Source: Odontesthes bonariensis (Eukaryota > Chordata > Actinopteri > Atheriniformes > Atherinopsidae). From it: a stretch of 64,000 nt of DNA. The position numbers and the translations under genes are program-made. The stretch lies in assembly GCF_027942865.1 (NCBI RefSeq), contig NC_134515.1:354468-418467 (forward strand), written 5' to 3'. The first letter of the stretch is position 1. Each line of letters begins with the position of its first letter. Of the stretch, positions 1 to 12,600 are shown one piece after another. The notes under the pieces were generated by a model, which was not told the DNA's origin, ran no database searches, and saw only the letters and a list, made by a program, of their open reading frames with translations.

Positions 1-3000
1 CAGGGGCCGCGGGGGCCACGGAGCCGGAGGGAGCGTGTGGTTGGTCGAAGGCCCAGATGGCGCTGGAGCTGACGTGTGAAGCCGAGGTGGGCGGAGTCAG
101 GAGCCCCTAATGAGTCATGCATGAGTTTAACCAGCTGCTGTGATGTCATCGCTCACCTGTCCGTCTGTCCTCAGGGCGCGCTGTACGTGGTCGACCCGCT
201 GTCCTGGTGTCCTCACCTGGAGGCCGTTAAGCCCCTCCCCCCCGCAGGGGTGGACATCTTCCTGCCGTGTGCGGACTGCGGCTCCGAGGCCGAGAACTGG
301 ATCTGCCTCACCTGCTACCAGGTGAGCCGAACCAGAACCAAAATCCCACAGAACCTCCTGTCTCACCTGTTCTCACCTGTTCTCACCTGTTCTCACCTGT
401 TCTCACCTGTTTCTCACCTGTTCTCACCTGTTCCTCACCTGTTCTCACCTGTTCTCACCTGTTCCTCACCTGTTCCTCACCTGTTCCTCACCTGTTTCTC
501 ACCTGTTTCTCACCTGTTCTCACCTGTTCCTCACCTGTTCTCACCTGTTCTCACCTGTTTCTCACCTGTTCTCACCTGTTTCTCACCTGTTCCTCACCTG
601 TTCCTCACCTGTTCTCACCTGTTCTCACCTGTTCTCACCTGTTCTCACCTGTTCTCACCTTTTCTCACCTGTTCCTCACCTGTTCTCACCTGTTCTCACC
701 TGTTCTCACCTGTTTCTCACCTGTTTCTCACCTGTTCTCACCTGTTTCTCACCTGTTTCTCACCTGTTCTCACCTGTTCTCACCTGTTCTCACCTGTTCT
801 CCCCTGTTCTCACCTGTTCTCACCTGTCTCACCTGTTCTCACCTGTTCTCCCCTGTTTCTCACCTGTTCTCACCTGTTCTCCCCTGTTTCTCACCTGTTC
901 CTCACCTTTTTCTCACCTGTTTGTCTCACCTGTTTCTCACCTGTTTCTCACCTGTTCTCACCTGTTTCTCACCTGTTCTCACCTGTTCTCACCTGTTCTC
1001 ACCTGTTTCTCACCTGTTCTTACCTGTTCCTCACCTGTTCTCACCTGTTTCTCACCTGTTCTCATCTGTTCTCAACTGTTCCTCACCTGTTCTCACCTGT
1101 TCTCACCTGTTTCTCACCTGTTCTCACCTGTTTCTCACCTGTTCTCACCTGTTTCTCACCTGTTCTCACCTGTTCTCACCTGTTTCTCACCTGTTCTCAC
1201 CTGTTCCTCACCTGTTTTCACCTGTTCTCACCTGTTTCTCACCTGTTGTCACCTGTTTCTCACCTGTTCTCACCTGTTCTCACCTGTTTCTCACCTGTTC
1301 TTACCTGTTCCTCACCTGTTCTCACCTGTTTCTCACCTGTTCTCATCTGTTCTCAACTGTTCCTCACCTGTTCTCACCTGTTCTCACCTGTTTCTCACCT
1401 GTTCTCACCTGTTTCTCACCTGTTCTCACCTGTTCTCACCTGTTCTAACCTGTTTCTCACCTGTTGTCACCTGTTTCTCACCTGTTCTCACCTGTTCCTC
1501 ACCTGTTCTCACCTGTTCTCACCTGTTTCTCACCTGTTCCTCACCTGTTCCTCACCTGTTCTCACGTGTTCTCACCTGTTGTCACCTGTTCTCACCTGTT
1601 CTCACCTGTTTCTCACCTGTTTCTCACCTGTTCTCACCTGTTCCTCACCTGTTCTCACCTGTTCTCACCTGTTTCTCACCTGTTCCTCACCTGTTCTCAC
1701 CTGTTTCTCACCTGTTTCTCACCTGTTCTCACCTGTTCTCACCTGTTCTCACCTGTCTCACCTATTCTCACCTGTTCTCCCCTGTTTCTCACCTGTTCTC
1801 ACCTGTTTCTCACCTGTTCCTCACCTGTTCTCACCTGTTTCTCACCTGTTTCTCACCTGTTCTCACCTGTTCCTCACCTGTTTTCACCTGTTCTCACCTG
1901 TTTCTCACCTGTTGTCACCTGTTTCTCACCTGTTCTCACCTGTTCTCACCTGTTTCTCACCTGTTCTTACCTGTTCCTCACCTGTTCTCACCTGTTTCTC
2001 ACCTGTTCTCATCTGTTCTCAACTGTTCCTCACCTGTTCTCACCTGTACTCACCTGTTTCTCACCTGTTCTCACCTGTTTCTCACCTGTTCTCACCTGTT
2101 CTCACCTGTTCTAACCTGTTTCTCACCTGTTGTCACCTGTTTCTCACCTGTTCTCACCTGTTCCTCACCTGTTCTCACCTGTTCTCACCTGTTTCTCACC
2201 TGTTCCTCACCTGTTCCTCACCTGTTCTCACGTGTTCTCACCTGTTGTCACCTGTTCTCACCTGTTCTCACCTGTTTCTCACCTGTTTCTCACCTGTTCT
2301 CACCTGTTCCTCACCTGTTCTCACCTGTTCTCACCTGTTTCTCACCTGTTCCTCACCTGTTCTCACCTGTTTCTCACCTGTTTCTCACCTGTTCTCACCT
2401 GTTCTCACCTGTTCTCACCTGTCTCACCTGTTCTCACCTGTTCTCCCCTGTTTCTCACCTGTTCTCACCTGTTTCTCACCTCTTTCTCACCTGTTCTCAC
2501 CTTTTTCTCACCTGTTCTCACCTGTTTCTCACCTGTTCTCACCTGTTCTCACCTGTTTCTCACCTTTTTCTCACCTGTTCTCACCTGTTCTCACCTGTTC
2601 TCACCTGTTCTCACCTGTTCTCACCTGTCTCACCTGTTTCTCACCTGTTCTCACCTGTTCCTCACCTGTTCTCACCTGTTCTCACCTGTTTCTCACCTGT
2701 TCCTCACCTGTTCTCACCTGTTTCTCACCTGTTTCTCACCTGTTCTCACCTGTTCTCACCTGTCTCACCTGTTCTCACCTGTTCTCCCCTGTTTCTCACC
2801 TGTTCTCACCTGTTTCTCACCTCTTTCTCACCTGTTCTCACCTCTTTCTCACCTGTTCTCACCTTTTTCTCACCTGTTCTCACCTGTTTCTCACCTGTTC
2901 TCCCCTGTTCTCACCTGTCTCACCTGTTCTCACCTGTTCTCCCCTGTTTCTCACCTGTTCCTCACCTGTTCTCACCTGTTCTCACCTGTTCTCACCTGTT

Positions 3001-6000
3001 CTCCCCTGTTTCTCACCTGTTCCTCACCTGTTCTCACCTGTCTGTCTCACCTGTTTCTCACCTTTTTCTCACCTGTTCTCACCTGTTCTCACCTGTTCCT
3101 CACGTGTTCTCACCTGTTTCTCACCTGTTCTCCCCTGTTCTCACCTGTCTCACCTGTTCTCACCTGTTCTCCCCTGTTTCTCACCTGTTCTCACCTGTTC
3201 TCACCTGTTCTCACCTGTTCTCCCCTGTTCCTCACCTGTTCTCACCTGTCTGTCTCACCTGTTTCTCACCTTTTTCTCACCTGTTCTCACCTGTTCCTCA
3301 CCTGTTCTCACCTGTCTGTCTCACCTGTTTCTCACCTTTTTCTCACCTGTTCTCACCTGTTCTCACCTGTTCTCCCCTGTTTCTCACCTGTTCTCACCTG
3401 TTCTCCCCTGTTCTCACCTGTCTCACCTGTTCTCACCTGTTCTCCCCTGTTTCTCACCTGTTCTCACCTGTTCTCACCTGTTCCTCACCTGTTCCTCACC
3501 TGTTCTCACCTGTTTCTCACCTGTTCTCACCTGTTCTCACCTGTTCTCCCCTGTTTCTCACCTGTTCCTCACCTGTTCTCACCTGTCTGTCTCACCTGTT
3601 TCTCACCTTTTTCTCACCTGCTCCTCACCTGTTCTCACCTGTTCTCCCCTGTTTCTCACCTGTTTCTCACCTGTTCTCACCTGTCTCACCTGTTCTCACC
3701 TGTTCTCCCCTGTTTCTCACCTGTTTCTCACCTGTTCTCACCTGTCTCACCTGTTCTCACCTGTTCTCCCCTGTTTCTCATCTGTTCTCACCTGTTTTCA
3801 CCTGTTCTCACCTGTTCTCACCTGTTTCTCACCTGTTCTCACCTGTTCTCACCTGTTCTCACCTGTTCTCACCTGTTCCTCACCTGTTCCTCACGTGTTC
3901 TCACCTGTTTCTCACCTGTTCTCCCCTGTTCTCACCTGTCTCACCTGTTCTCACCTGTTCTCCCCTGTTTCTCACCTGTTCTCACCTGTTCTCACCTGTT
4001 TCTCACCTGTTCTCACCTGTTTCTCACCTGTTCTCACCTGTTCCTCACCTGTTTCTCACCTGTTCTCACCTGTTTCTCACCTGTTTCTCACCTGTTCTCA
4101 CCTGTTCTCACCTCTCTCACCTGTTCTCACCTGTTCTCACCTGTTCTCACCTGTTTCTCACCTGTTCTCACCTGTTCTCACCTGTCTCACCTGTTCTCAC
4201 CTGTTCTCCCCTGTTTTTCACCTGTTCTCACCTGTTCTCACCTGTCTCACCTGTTCTCACCTGTTCTCCCCTGTTTCTCACCTGTTCTCACCTGTTCTCA
4301 CCTGTTCTCCCCTGTTTCTCACCTGTTCCTCACCTTTTTCTCACCTGTTTGTCTCACCTGTTTCTCACCTGTTTCTCACCTGTTCTCACCTGTTTCTCAC
4401 CTGTTCTCACCTGTTCTCACCTGTTCTCACCTGTTCTCACCTGTTTCTCACCTGTTCTTACCTGTTCCTCACCTGTTCTCACCTGTTCTCACCTGTTCTC
4501 ACCTGTTCTCACCTGTTCTCACCTGTTTCTCACCTGTTCTTACCTGTTCCTCACCTGTTCTCACCTGTTCTCACCTGTTCTCACCTGTTTCTCACCTGTT
4601 CTCACCTGTTTCTCACCTGTTCTCACCTGTTCTCACCTGTTCTCACCTGTTCTCACCTGTTTCTCACCTGTTCTTACCTGTTCCTCACCTGTTCTCACCT
4701 GTTCTCACCTGTTCTCACCTGTTCTCACCTGTTCTCACCTGTTTCTCACCTGTTCTTACCTGTTCCTCACCTGTTCTCACCTGTTCTCACCTGTTCTCAC
4801 CTGTTCTCACCTGTTCTCACCTGTTTCTCACCTGTTCTTACCTGTTCCTCACCTGTTCTCACCTGTTCTCACCTGTTCTCACCTGTTTCTCACTTGTTCT
4901 CATCTGTTCCTCACCTGTTCTCACCTGCTCTCACCTGTTTCTCACCTGTTCTCACCTGTTGTCACCTGTTCTCACCTGTTTTCACCTGTTCTCACCTGTT
5001 TCTCACCTGTTCTCACCTGTTTCTCACCTGTTCTCACCTGTTCTCACCTGTTTCTCACCTTTTTCTCACCTGTTTCTCACCTTTTTCTCACCTGTTTCTC
5101 ACCTGTTCTCACCTGTTCTTACCTGTTCCTCACCTGTTCTCACCTGTTTCTCACCTGTTCTCATCTGTTCTCAACTGTTCCTCACCTGTTCTCACCTGTT
5201 CTCACCTGTTTCTCACCTGTTCTCACCTGTTTCTCACCTGTTCTCACCTGTTCTCACCTGTTTCTCACCTGTTCTCACCTGTTCCTCACCTGTTTTCACC
5301 TGTTCTAACCTGTTTCTCACCTGTTGTCACCTGTTTCTCACCTGTTCTCACCTGTTCCTCACCTGTTCTCACCTGTTCTCACCTGTTCTCACCTGTTCTC
5401 ACCTGTTCTCACCTGTCTCACCTGTTCTCACCTGTTCTCCCCTGTTTCTCACCTGTTCTCACCTGTTTTCACCTGTTCTCACCTGTTCTCACCTTTTTCT
5501 CACCTGTTCTCACCTGTTTCTCACCTGTTCTCACCTGTTCTCACCTGTTCTCACCTGTTTCTCACCTTTTTCTCACCTGTTCTCACCTGTTCTCACCTGT
5601 TTCTCACCTGTTCTCACCTGTTCTCACCTGTCTCACCTGTTCTCACCTGTTCTCCCCTGTTTCTCACCTGTTCTCACCTGTTCTCACCTGTTCCTCACCT
5701 GTTCCTCACGTGTTCTCACCTGTTTCTCACCTGTTCTCCCCTGTTCTCACCTGTTCTCACCTGTTCTCCCCTGTTTCTCACCTGTTCTCACCTGTTCTCA
5801 CCTGTTCTCACCTGTTCTCACCTGTTCTCCCCTGTTTCTCACCTGTTCCTCACCTGTTCTCACCTGTCTGTCTCACCTGTTTCTCACCTGTTCTCACCTG
5901 TTTCTCACCTGTTCTCACCTGTTTCTCACCTGTTCTCACCTGTTTCTCACCTGTTCTCACCTGTTTCTCACCTGTTCTCACCTGTTTCTCACCTGTTCCT

Positions 6001-8815
6001 CACCTGTTCTCACCTGTTTCTCACCTTTTCTCACCTGTTCTCACCTGTTCTCCCCTGTTTCTCACCTGTTCCTCACCTGTTTTCACCTGTTTCTCACCTG
6101 TTCTCACCTGTTCCTCACCTGTTTCTCACCTGTTCTCACCTGTTTCTCACCTGTTCTCACCTGTTCCTCACCTGTTTCTCACCTGTTCTCACCTGTTCTC
6201 ACCTGTTCTCACCTGTTTCTCACCTTTTTCTCACCTGCTCTCACCTGTTCTCACCTGTTTCTCACCTGTTCTCACCTGTTCTCACCTGTCTCACCTGTTC
6301 TCACCTGTTCTCCCCTGTTTCTCACCTGTTCTCACCTGTTCTCACCTGTTCCTCACCTGTTCCTCACGTGTTCTCACCTGTTTCTCACCTGTTCTCCCCT
6401 GTTCTCACCTGTTCTCACCTGTTCTCCCCTGTTTCTCACCTGTTCTCACCTGTTCTCACCTGTTCTCACCTGTTCTCACCTGTTCTCCCCTGTTTCTCAC
6501 CTGTTCCTCACCTGTTCTCACCTGTCTGTCTCACCTGTTTCTCACCTGTTCTCACCTGTTTCTCACCTGTTCTCACCTGTTTCTCACCTGTTCTCACCTG
6601 TTTCTCACCTGTTCTCACCTGTTTCTCACCTGTTCCTCACCTGTTCTCACCTGTTCTCACCTGTTTCTCACCTGTTCTCACCTGTTTCTCACCTGTTCCT
6701 CACCTGTTCTCACCTGTTTCTCACCTTTTCTCACCTGTTCTCACCTGTTCTCCCCTGTTTCTCACCTGTTCCTCACCTGTTTTCACCTGTTTCTCACCTG
6801 TTCTCACCTGTTCCTCACCTGTTTCTCACCTGTTCTCACCTGTTTCTCACCTGTTCTCACCTGTTCCTCACCTGTTTCTCACCTGTTCTCACCTGTTCTC
6901 ACCTGTTCCTCACCTGTTCTCACCTGTTCTCACCTGTTTCTCACCTGTTCTCACCTGTTCCTCACCTGTTTCTCACCTGTTCTCACCTGTTCCTCACCTG
7001 TTCTCACCTTTTTCTCACCTGTTCTCACCTGTTTTCACCTGTTCTCACCTGTTCCTCACCTGTTCTCACCTGTTTCTCACCTGTTCTCACCTGTTCTCAC
7101 CTGTTTTCACCTGTTCTCCCCTGTTTCTCACCTGTTCCTCACCTGTCTGTCTCACCTGTTTCTCACCTGTTCTCACCTGTTCTCACCTGTTCTCACCTGT
7201 TCCTCACCTGTTTCTCACCTGTTCTCACCTGTTTCTCACCTGTTCTCACCTGTTCTCACCTGTTCCTCACCTGTTCTCACCTGTTTCTCACCTGTTCTCA
7301 CCTGTTCTCAACTGTTCCTCACCTGTTCTCACCTGTTCTCACCTGTTTCTCACCTGTTCTCACCTGTTGTCACCTTTTTCTCACCTGTTCTCACCTGTTC
7401 CTCACCTGTTCTGACCTGTTCTCACCTGTTTCTCACCTGTTCTCACCTGTTTCTCACCTGTTCTCACCTGTTTCTCACCTGTTCTCACCTTTTTCTCACC
7501 TGTTCTCACCTGTTCTCACCTGTTTCTCACCTGTTCTCACCTGTTCCTCACCTGTTCTCACCTGTTCTCACCTGTTCTCACCTGTTTCTCACCTGTTCTC
7601 ACCTGTTTCTCACCTGTTCTCACCTGTTCCTCACCTGTTCTCACCTGTTCTCACCTGTTTCTCACCTGTTCTCACCTGTTCTCACCTGTTCTCACCTGTT
7701 CTCACCTGTTTCTCACCTGTTCTCACCTGTTTCTCACCTGTTCTCACCTGTTCTCACCTGTTCTCACCTGTTTCTCACCTGTTCTCACCTGTTCCTCACC
7801 TGTTCTCACCTGTTTCTCACCTGTTCTCACCTGTTTCTCACCTGTTCTCACCTGTTCTCACCTGTTTCTCACCTGTTCTCACCTGTTCCTCACCTGTTCT
7901 CACCTGTTCTCACCTGTTCTCACCTGTTTCTCACCTGTTCTCACCTGTTTCTCACCTGTTCTCACCTGTTCCTCACCTGTTCTCACCTGTTCTCACCTGT
8001 TTCTCACCTGTTCTCACCTGTTCCTCACCTGTTCTCACCTGTTCTCACCTGTTCTCACCGTTTCTCACCGTTTCTCACCTGTTCTAAACTGTTCTCACCT
8101 TTTTTTCACCTGTTGTCACCTGTTCTCACCTGTTTTCACCTGTTCTCACCTGTTCTCACCTGTTCTCACCTGTTCTGACCCGCTCTGTCCCCTCTCAGGT
8201 GTTCTGCGGCCGCTATGTGAACGAGCACATGGTGACCCACGGCGTGGTGTCGGAACACCCGATGGTTCTGAGCTTCTCGGATCTCTCCGTGTGGTGCTAC
8301 GTGTGTGAGGCGTACGTCCACAACCAGGTGAGGCCTCGCTGCTGGTTCTGCTGGTCCTGCTGGTTCTGCTGGTTCTGCTGGTTCTGCTGGTGCTGCTGGT
8401 TCTGCTGGTTCCATCCAGCAGAACCAGCAGCTGATCACAGCTCCGCTCTGGGATCTGAGGTCCAGACGTGTCAGAAATCTGTGGGTTTGGTTTACTGTAG
8501 CTATCTGTAGCTAATTGTAGTTTACTGTAACTTACTGTAGCTTACAGTTAGCTCCAGTTAGCTACAGTAAGCTATCTGTAGCTTACTGTAGCTGTCTGGG
8601 CTTCCATAGCTCAGGCCCCGCCCCCCACACACGACCACATGGCAGCACGCGCTGAGAAGTCTCCCGTCTTTTTTGGAACTGATTTTAAAAAAAAAACAAT
8701 CAAAAGAATAATTCACTTTGATTTAAAATGTGTTTATGTCCTTCAGGATCTGTTCGAGGCCAAAAACGCCGCTCACTGCGCCAAGTTTGGAGAGGAGATC
8801 CCTCCGTGGAGCTGA
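1..8815 (+). CDS. hdac6: Histone deacetylase 6, C-terminal exons with ubiquitin-binding ZnF-UBP domain (5' partial)
   Basis: HDAC6 is a cytoplasmic tubulin/HSP90 deacetylase whose C-terminal ZnF-UBP finger binds free ubiquitin C-termini. Exons seen: possibly ..-86 (frame 3, ending LTCEAE before a GTGGGC donor), 175-321, 8199-8327 and 8747-8815 with stop TGA at 8813. All junctions are phase 0 and GT-AG. Exon 175-321 encodes [12 protein letters not shown] and [10 protein letters not shown]. Exon 8199-8327 encodes [17 protein letters not shown] and [11 protein letters not shown]. The last exon ends FGEEIPPWS. All twelve expected Cys/His zinc ligands are present, as are the ubiquitin-contacting Arg of CGRY and the Trp/Tyr of WCYVC, so the domain looks functional. 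The catalytic domains lie outside the window. The intron 322-8198 is a giant minisatellite. Family assignment is firm; the exon ending at 86 is less certain. Confidence 0.93.
361..8178. repeat. 10/11-bp minisatellite (TCTCACCTGT) filling an hdac6 intron
   Basis: The unit TCTCACCTGT alternates with TTCTCACCTGT and TCCTCACCTGT, for roughly 750 copies. Variant units (CTCCCCTGT, CTTACCTGT, CTCAACTGT, GTCTCACC, CTTTTTCTC) recur in the same order, showing block duplication. The unit has no stop codon in any + frame, so all three frames stay open for thousands of bases. Each unit contains the E-box CACCTG, and the minus strand reads ACAGGTGAGA, a perfect splice-donor consensus. Confidence 0.98.
8338..8431. 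repeat. CTGCTGGTT short array ending in a 17-bp hairpin
   Basis: About nine copies of a CTGCTGGTT-type 9-mer lie just inside the hdac6 intron after exon 8199-8327. The last copies (8392-8408) are followed, after a 6-base loop, by their exact reverse complement (8415-8431), so a 17-bp perfect stem could form. Confidence 0.85.
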
Positions 8816-8933
8816 GACCACCCGAGTGCTGTGATTGGACAGTCCAGTGCGTCGCCATGGATACCAGCAGTTTTATTCTTTTAACTGCAGATCTTCATTC
8901 CTGAAATTTTTACCGATCATAATCCCAGAAAAC

Positions 8934-8939
8934 AATAAA
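8934..8939 (+). terminator. hdac6 polyadenylation signal
   Basis: A canonical AATAAA hexamer lies about 120 bases after the hdac6 stop codon, giving a short 3' UTR. Confidence 0.65.
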
Positions 8940-8996
8940 CAGCTGGAAATGTTTGTAATGTTCCTTTAATCTGTGGGCTGTGACCTCACAAAGTCA

Positions 8997-8997
<1 letters not shown>

Positions 8998-9060
<63 letters not shown>
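8998..9060. repeat. (CA)n microsatellite
   Basis: A 63-base uninterrupted CA dinucleotide run just downstream of hdac6. The remainder of 9061-9650 is unique AT-rich intergenic sequence with many scattered TGATCA/GATCAAT motifs and no gene that I can support. Confidence 0.97.
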
Positions 9061-9064
<4 letters not shown>

Positions 9065-9650
9065 GCTGAAAGCCTGCGGCAGGAAACTGATCAGGAGATC
9101 AATACTTCTGATTAGGTTTGTTTTCAGGTTCCTTTTGTAATAAAAACATTGATGATGATGATTTTCTTATTGATCAAACTGATTGGTGGAATCTCCTCAG
9201 CCTGCAGTTACTGACACAGGAGATCAATCAGATCAATAATCTGTATGAATCTGTTTGTTCCTGATCAGACGGATCAATAATCAGTGTTTAAAGCAGTGAA
9301 ATAAAATCATTCAGAAGTTTTATTGATCAGCGTTGGAAGTGAATTCTTTCAGACCCTTTTCCCCTCAGTGTGATGCTGGCGTGTGAAAGGCTTTCTGGGT
9401 AATGTAGTGAATATCTGCAGAGGAAGAAGTTCCCACCAGGAAGGAAAAGAACTACGAGAAGTATCAGGATACTTCACCAAGAGGAGGAAGTAATCAGATT
9501 ACTGTTGGACCTGTTTTATTCGGGTATCAGCTGATCTGCAGGTCGGTGTCACTGATGAAAGATCAATAAAGTTTTTTATAAAGAATCAGTTTCAGGTGAA
9601 ACCCACAAAGAATGAAAAGATGAGTTCAGTTTAAAAACAAAAGGAGGACA

Positions 9651-12600
9651 AGTTCTGTGGTTCTGAGGTTCTTAGGTTCTGATGTTCTGAGGTTCTGTGG
9701 TTCGGAGGTTCTGTGGTTCTGAGGTTCTTATGTTCTGAGGTTCTGTGGTTCTTAGGTTCTGATGTTCTGAGGTTCTGTGGTTCGGAGGTTCTGTGGTTCT
9801 GAGGTTCTTATGTTCTGAGGTTCTGTGGTTCTTAGGTTCTGATGTTCTGAGGTTCTGTGGTTCTGAGGTTCTGATGTTCTGAGGTTCTGTGGTTCGGAGG
9901 TTCTGTGGTTCTGAGGTTCTTATGTTCTGTGGTTCTGTGGTTCTGTGGTTCTGTGGTTCTGTGGTTCTGATGTTCTGAGGTTCTGAGGTTCTGAGGTTCT
10001 TATGTTCTGATGTTCTGATGTTCTGAGGTTCTGAGGTTCTGATGTTCTGATGTTCTGAGGTTCTGTGGTTCTGAGGTTCTGTGGTTCTGAGGTTCTGAGG
10101 TTCTTATGTTCTGAGGTTCTGTGGTTCTGAGGTTCTTATGTTCTGAGGTTCTGTGGTTCTTAGGTTCTGAGGTTCTGTGGTTCTGAGGTTCTTATGTTCT
10201 GAGGTTCTGTGGTTCTTATGTTCTGATGTTCTGATGTTCTGAGGTTCTGAGGTTCTTATGTTCTGATGTTCTGAGGTTCTGAGGTTCTTATGTTCTGAGG
10301 TTCTGAGGTTCTTATGTTCTGATTTTCTGAGGTTCTGATGTTCTGATGTTCTTATGTTCTGATGTTCTGTGGTTCTGAGGTTCTGATGTTCTGATGTTCT
10401 GAGGTTCTGAGGTTCTTATGTTCTGTGGTTCTTATGTTCTGATGTTCTGAGGTTCTGAGGTTCTGATGTTCTGATGTTCTTATGTTCTGAGGTTCTGTGG
10501 TTCTGAGGTTCTGTGGTTCTGAGGTTCTGAGGTTCTTATGTTCTGATGTTCTTATGTTCTGAGGTTCTGTGGTTCTGAGGTTCTTATGTTCTGATGTTCT
10601 TATGTTCTGATGTTCTGAGGTTCTGAGGTTCTTATGTTCTGAGGTTCTGAGGTTCTGAGGTTCTTATGTTCTGTGGTTCTGTGGTTCTGTGGTTCTGTGG
10701 TTCTGTGGTTCTGATGTTCTGAGGTTCTGAGGTTCTGAGGTTCTTATGTTCTGATGTTCTGATGTTCTGAGGTTCTGAGGTTCTGAGGTTCTGATGTTCT
10801 GATGTTCTGAGGTTCTGTGGTTCTGAGGTTCTGTGGTTCTGAGGTTCTGAGGTTCTTATGTTCTGAGGTTCTGTGGTTCTGAGGTTCTTATGTTCTGAGG
10901 TTCTGTGGTTCTTAGGTTCTGAGGTTCTGTGGTTCTGAGGTTCTTATGTTCTGAGGTTCTGTGGTTCTTATGTTCTGATGTTCTGATGTTCTGAGGTTCT
11001 GAGGTTCTTATGTTCTGATGTTCTGAGGTTCTGAGGTTCTTATGTTCTGAGGTTCTGAGGTTCTTATGTTCTGATGTTCTGAGGTTCTGAGGTTCTTATG
11101 TTCTGATGTTCTGATTTTCTGAGGTTCTGATGTTCTGATGTTCTTATGTTCTGATGTTCTGTGGTTCTGAGGTTCTGATGTTCTGATGTTCTGAGGTTCT
11201 GAGGTTCTTATGTTCTGTGGTTCTTATGTTCTGATGTTCTGAGGTTCTGATGTTCTGATGTTCTTATGTTCTGAGGTTCTGTGGTTCTGAGGTTCTGTGG
11301 TTCTGAGGTTCTGAGGTTCTTATGTTCTGATGTTCTTATGTTCTGAGGTTCTGTGGTTCTGAGGTTCTTATGTTCTGATGTTCTTATGTTCTGATGTTCT
11401 GAGGTTCTGAGGTTCTTATGTTCTGAGGTTCTGAGGTTCTGAGGTTCTGAGGTTCTGAGGTTCTTATGTTCTGATGTTCTGAGGTTCTGAGGTTCTGATG
11501 TTCTTATGTTCTGATGTTCTGAGGTTCTGTGGTTCTGAGGTTCTTATGTTCTGATGTTCTGTGGTTCTGATGTTCTTATGTTCTGATGTTCTGAGGTTCT
11601 GTGGTTCTGATGTTCTTATGTTCTGATGTTCTGATGTTCTGAGGTTCTGTGGTTCTGAGGTTCTGTGGTTCTGAGGTTCTTATGTTCTGAGGTTCTGTGG
11701 TTCTTAGGTTCTGATGTTCTGAGGTTCTGTGGTTCTGAGGTTCTTATGTTCTGAGGTTCTGTGGTTCTTAGGTTCTGATGTTCTGAGGTTCTGAGGTTCT
11801 GAGGTTCTGTGGTTCTGAGGTTCTTATGTTCTGAGGTTCTGTGGTTCTTAGGTTCTGATGTTCTGAGGTTCTGTGGTTCTGAGGTTCTTATGTTCTGAGG
11901 TTCTGTGGTTCTTAGGTTCTGATGTTCTGAGGTTCTGAGGTTCTTATGTTCTGATGTTCTGATGTTCTGATGTTCTGAGGTTCTGTGGTTCTGTGGTTCT
12001 GAGGTTCTGATGTTCTTATGTTCTGAGGTTCTGAGGTTCTGAGGTTCTGAGGTTCTTATGTTCTGAGGTTCTGAGGTTCTGAGGTTCTGAGGTTCTTATG
12101 TTCTGATGTTCTGAGGTTCTGTGGTTCTGTGGTTCTGAGGTTCTGATGTTCTGAGGTTCTGAGGTTCTGAGGTTCTGAGGTTCTTATGTTCTGAGGTTCT
12201 GAGGTTCTGAGGTTCTGAGGTTCTTATGTTCTGAGGTTCTTATGTTCTGAGGTTCTGTGGTTCTTAGGTTCTGATGTTCTGAGGTTCTGTGGTTCTGAGG
12301 TTCTTATGTTCTGAGGTTCTGTGGTTCTTAGGTTCTGATGTTCTGAGGTTCTGAGGTTCTTATGTTCTGATGTTCTGAGGTTCTGAGGTTCTGAGGTTCT
12401 TATGTTCTGATGTTCTGATGTTCTTATGTTCTGAGGTTCTGTGGTTCTGAGGTTCTTATGTTCTGATGTTCTGAGGTTCTGTGGTTCTGTGGTTCTGAGG
12501 TTCTGATGTTCTTATGTTCTGAGGTTCTGTGGTTCTGAGGTTCTGAGGTTCTTATGTTCTGTGGTTCTGTGGTTCTGAGGTTCTGAGGTTCTTATGTTCT

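Noticed and set aside
76..8178. A 2700-codon open reading frame, and shorter ones in the other + frames, across the first array
   Set aside because: The unit TCTCACCTGT has no stop codon in any frame, so open frames are automatic. The true hdac6 exon ends at a good donor at 321 and the next exon resumes at 8199 in family-correct sequence.
361..8178. Telomere-like or interstitial telomeric repeat
   Set aside because: The unit does not match TTAGGG on either strand.
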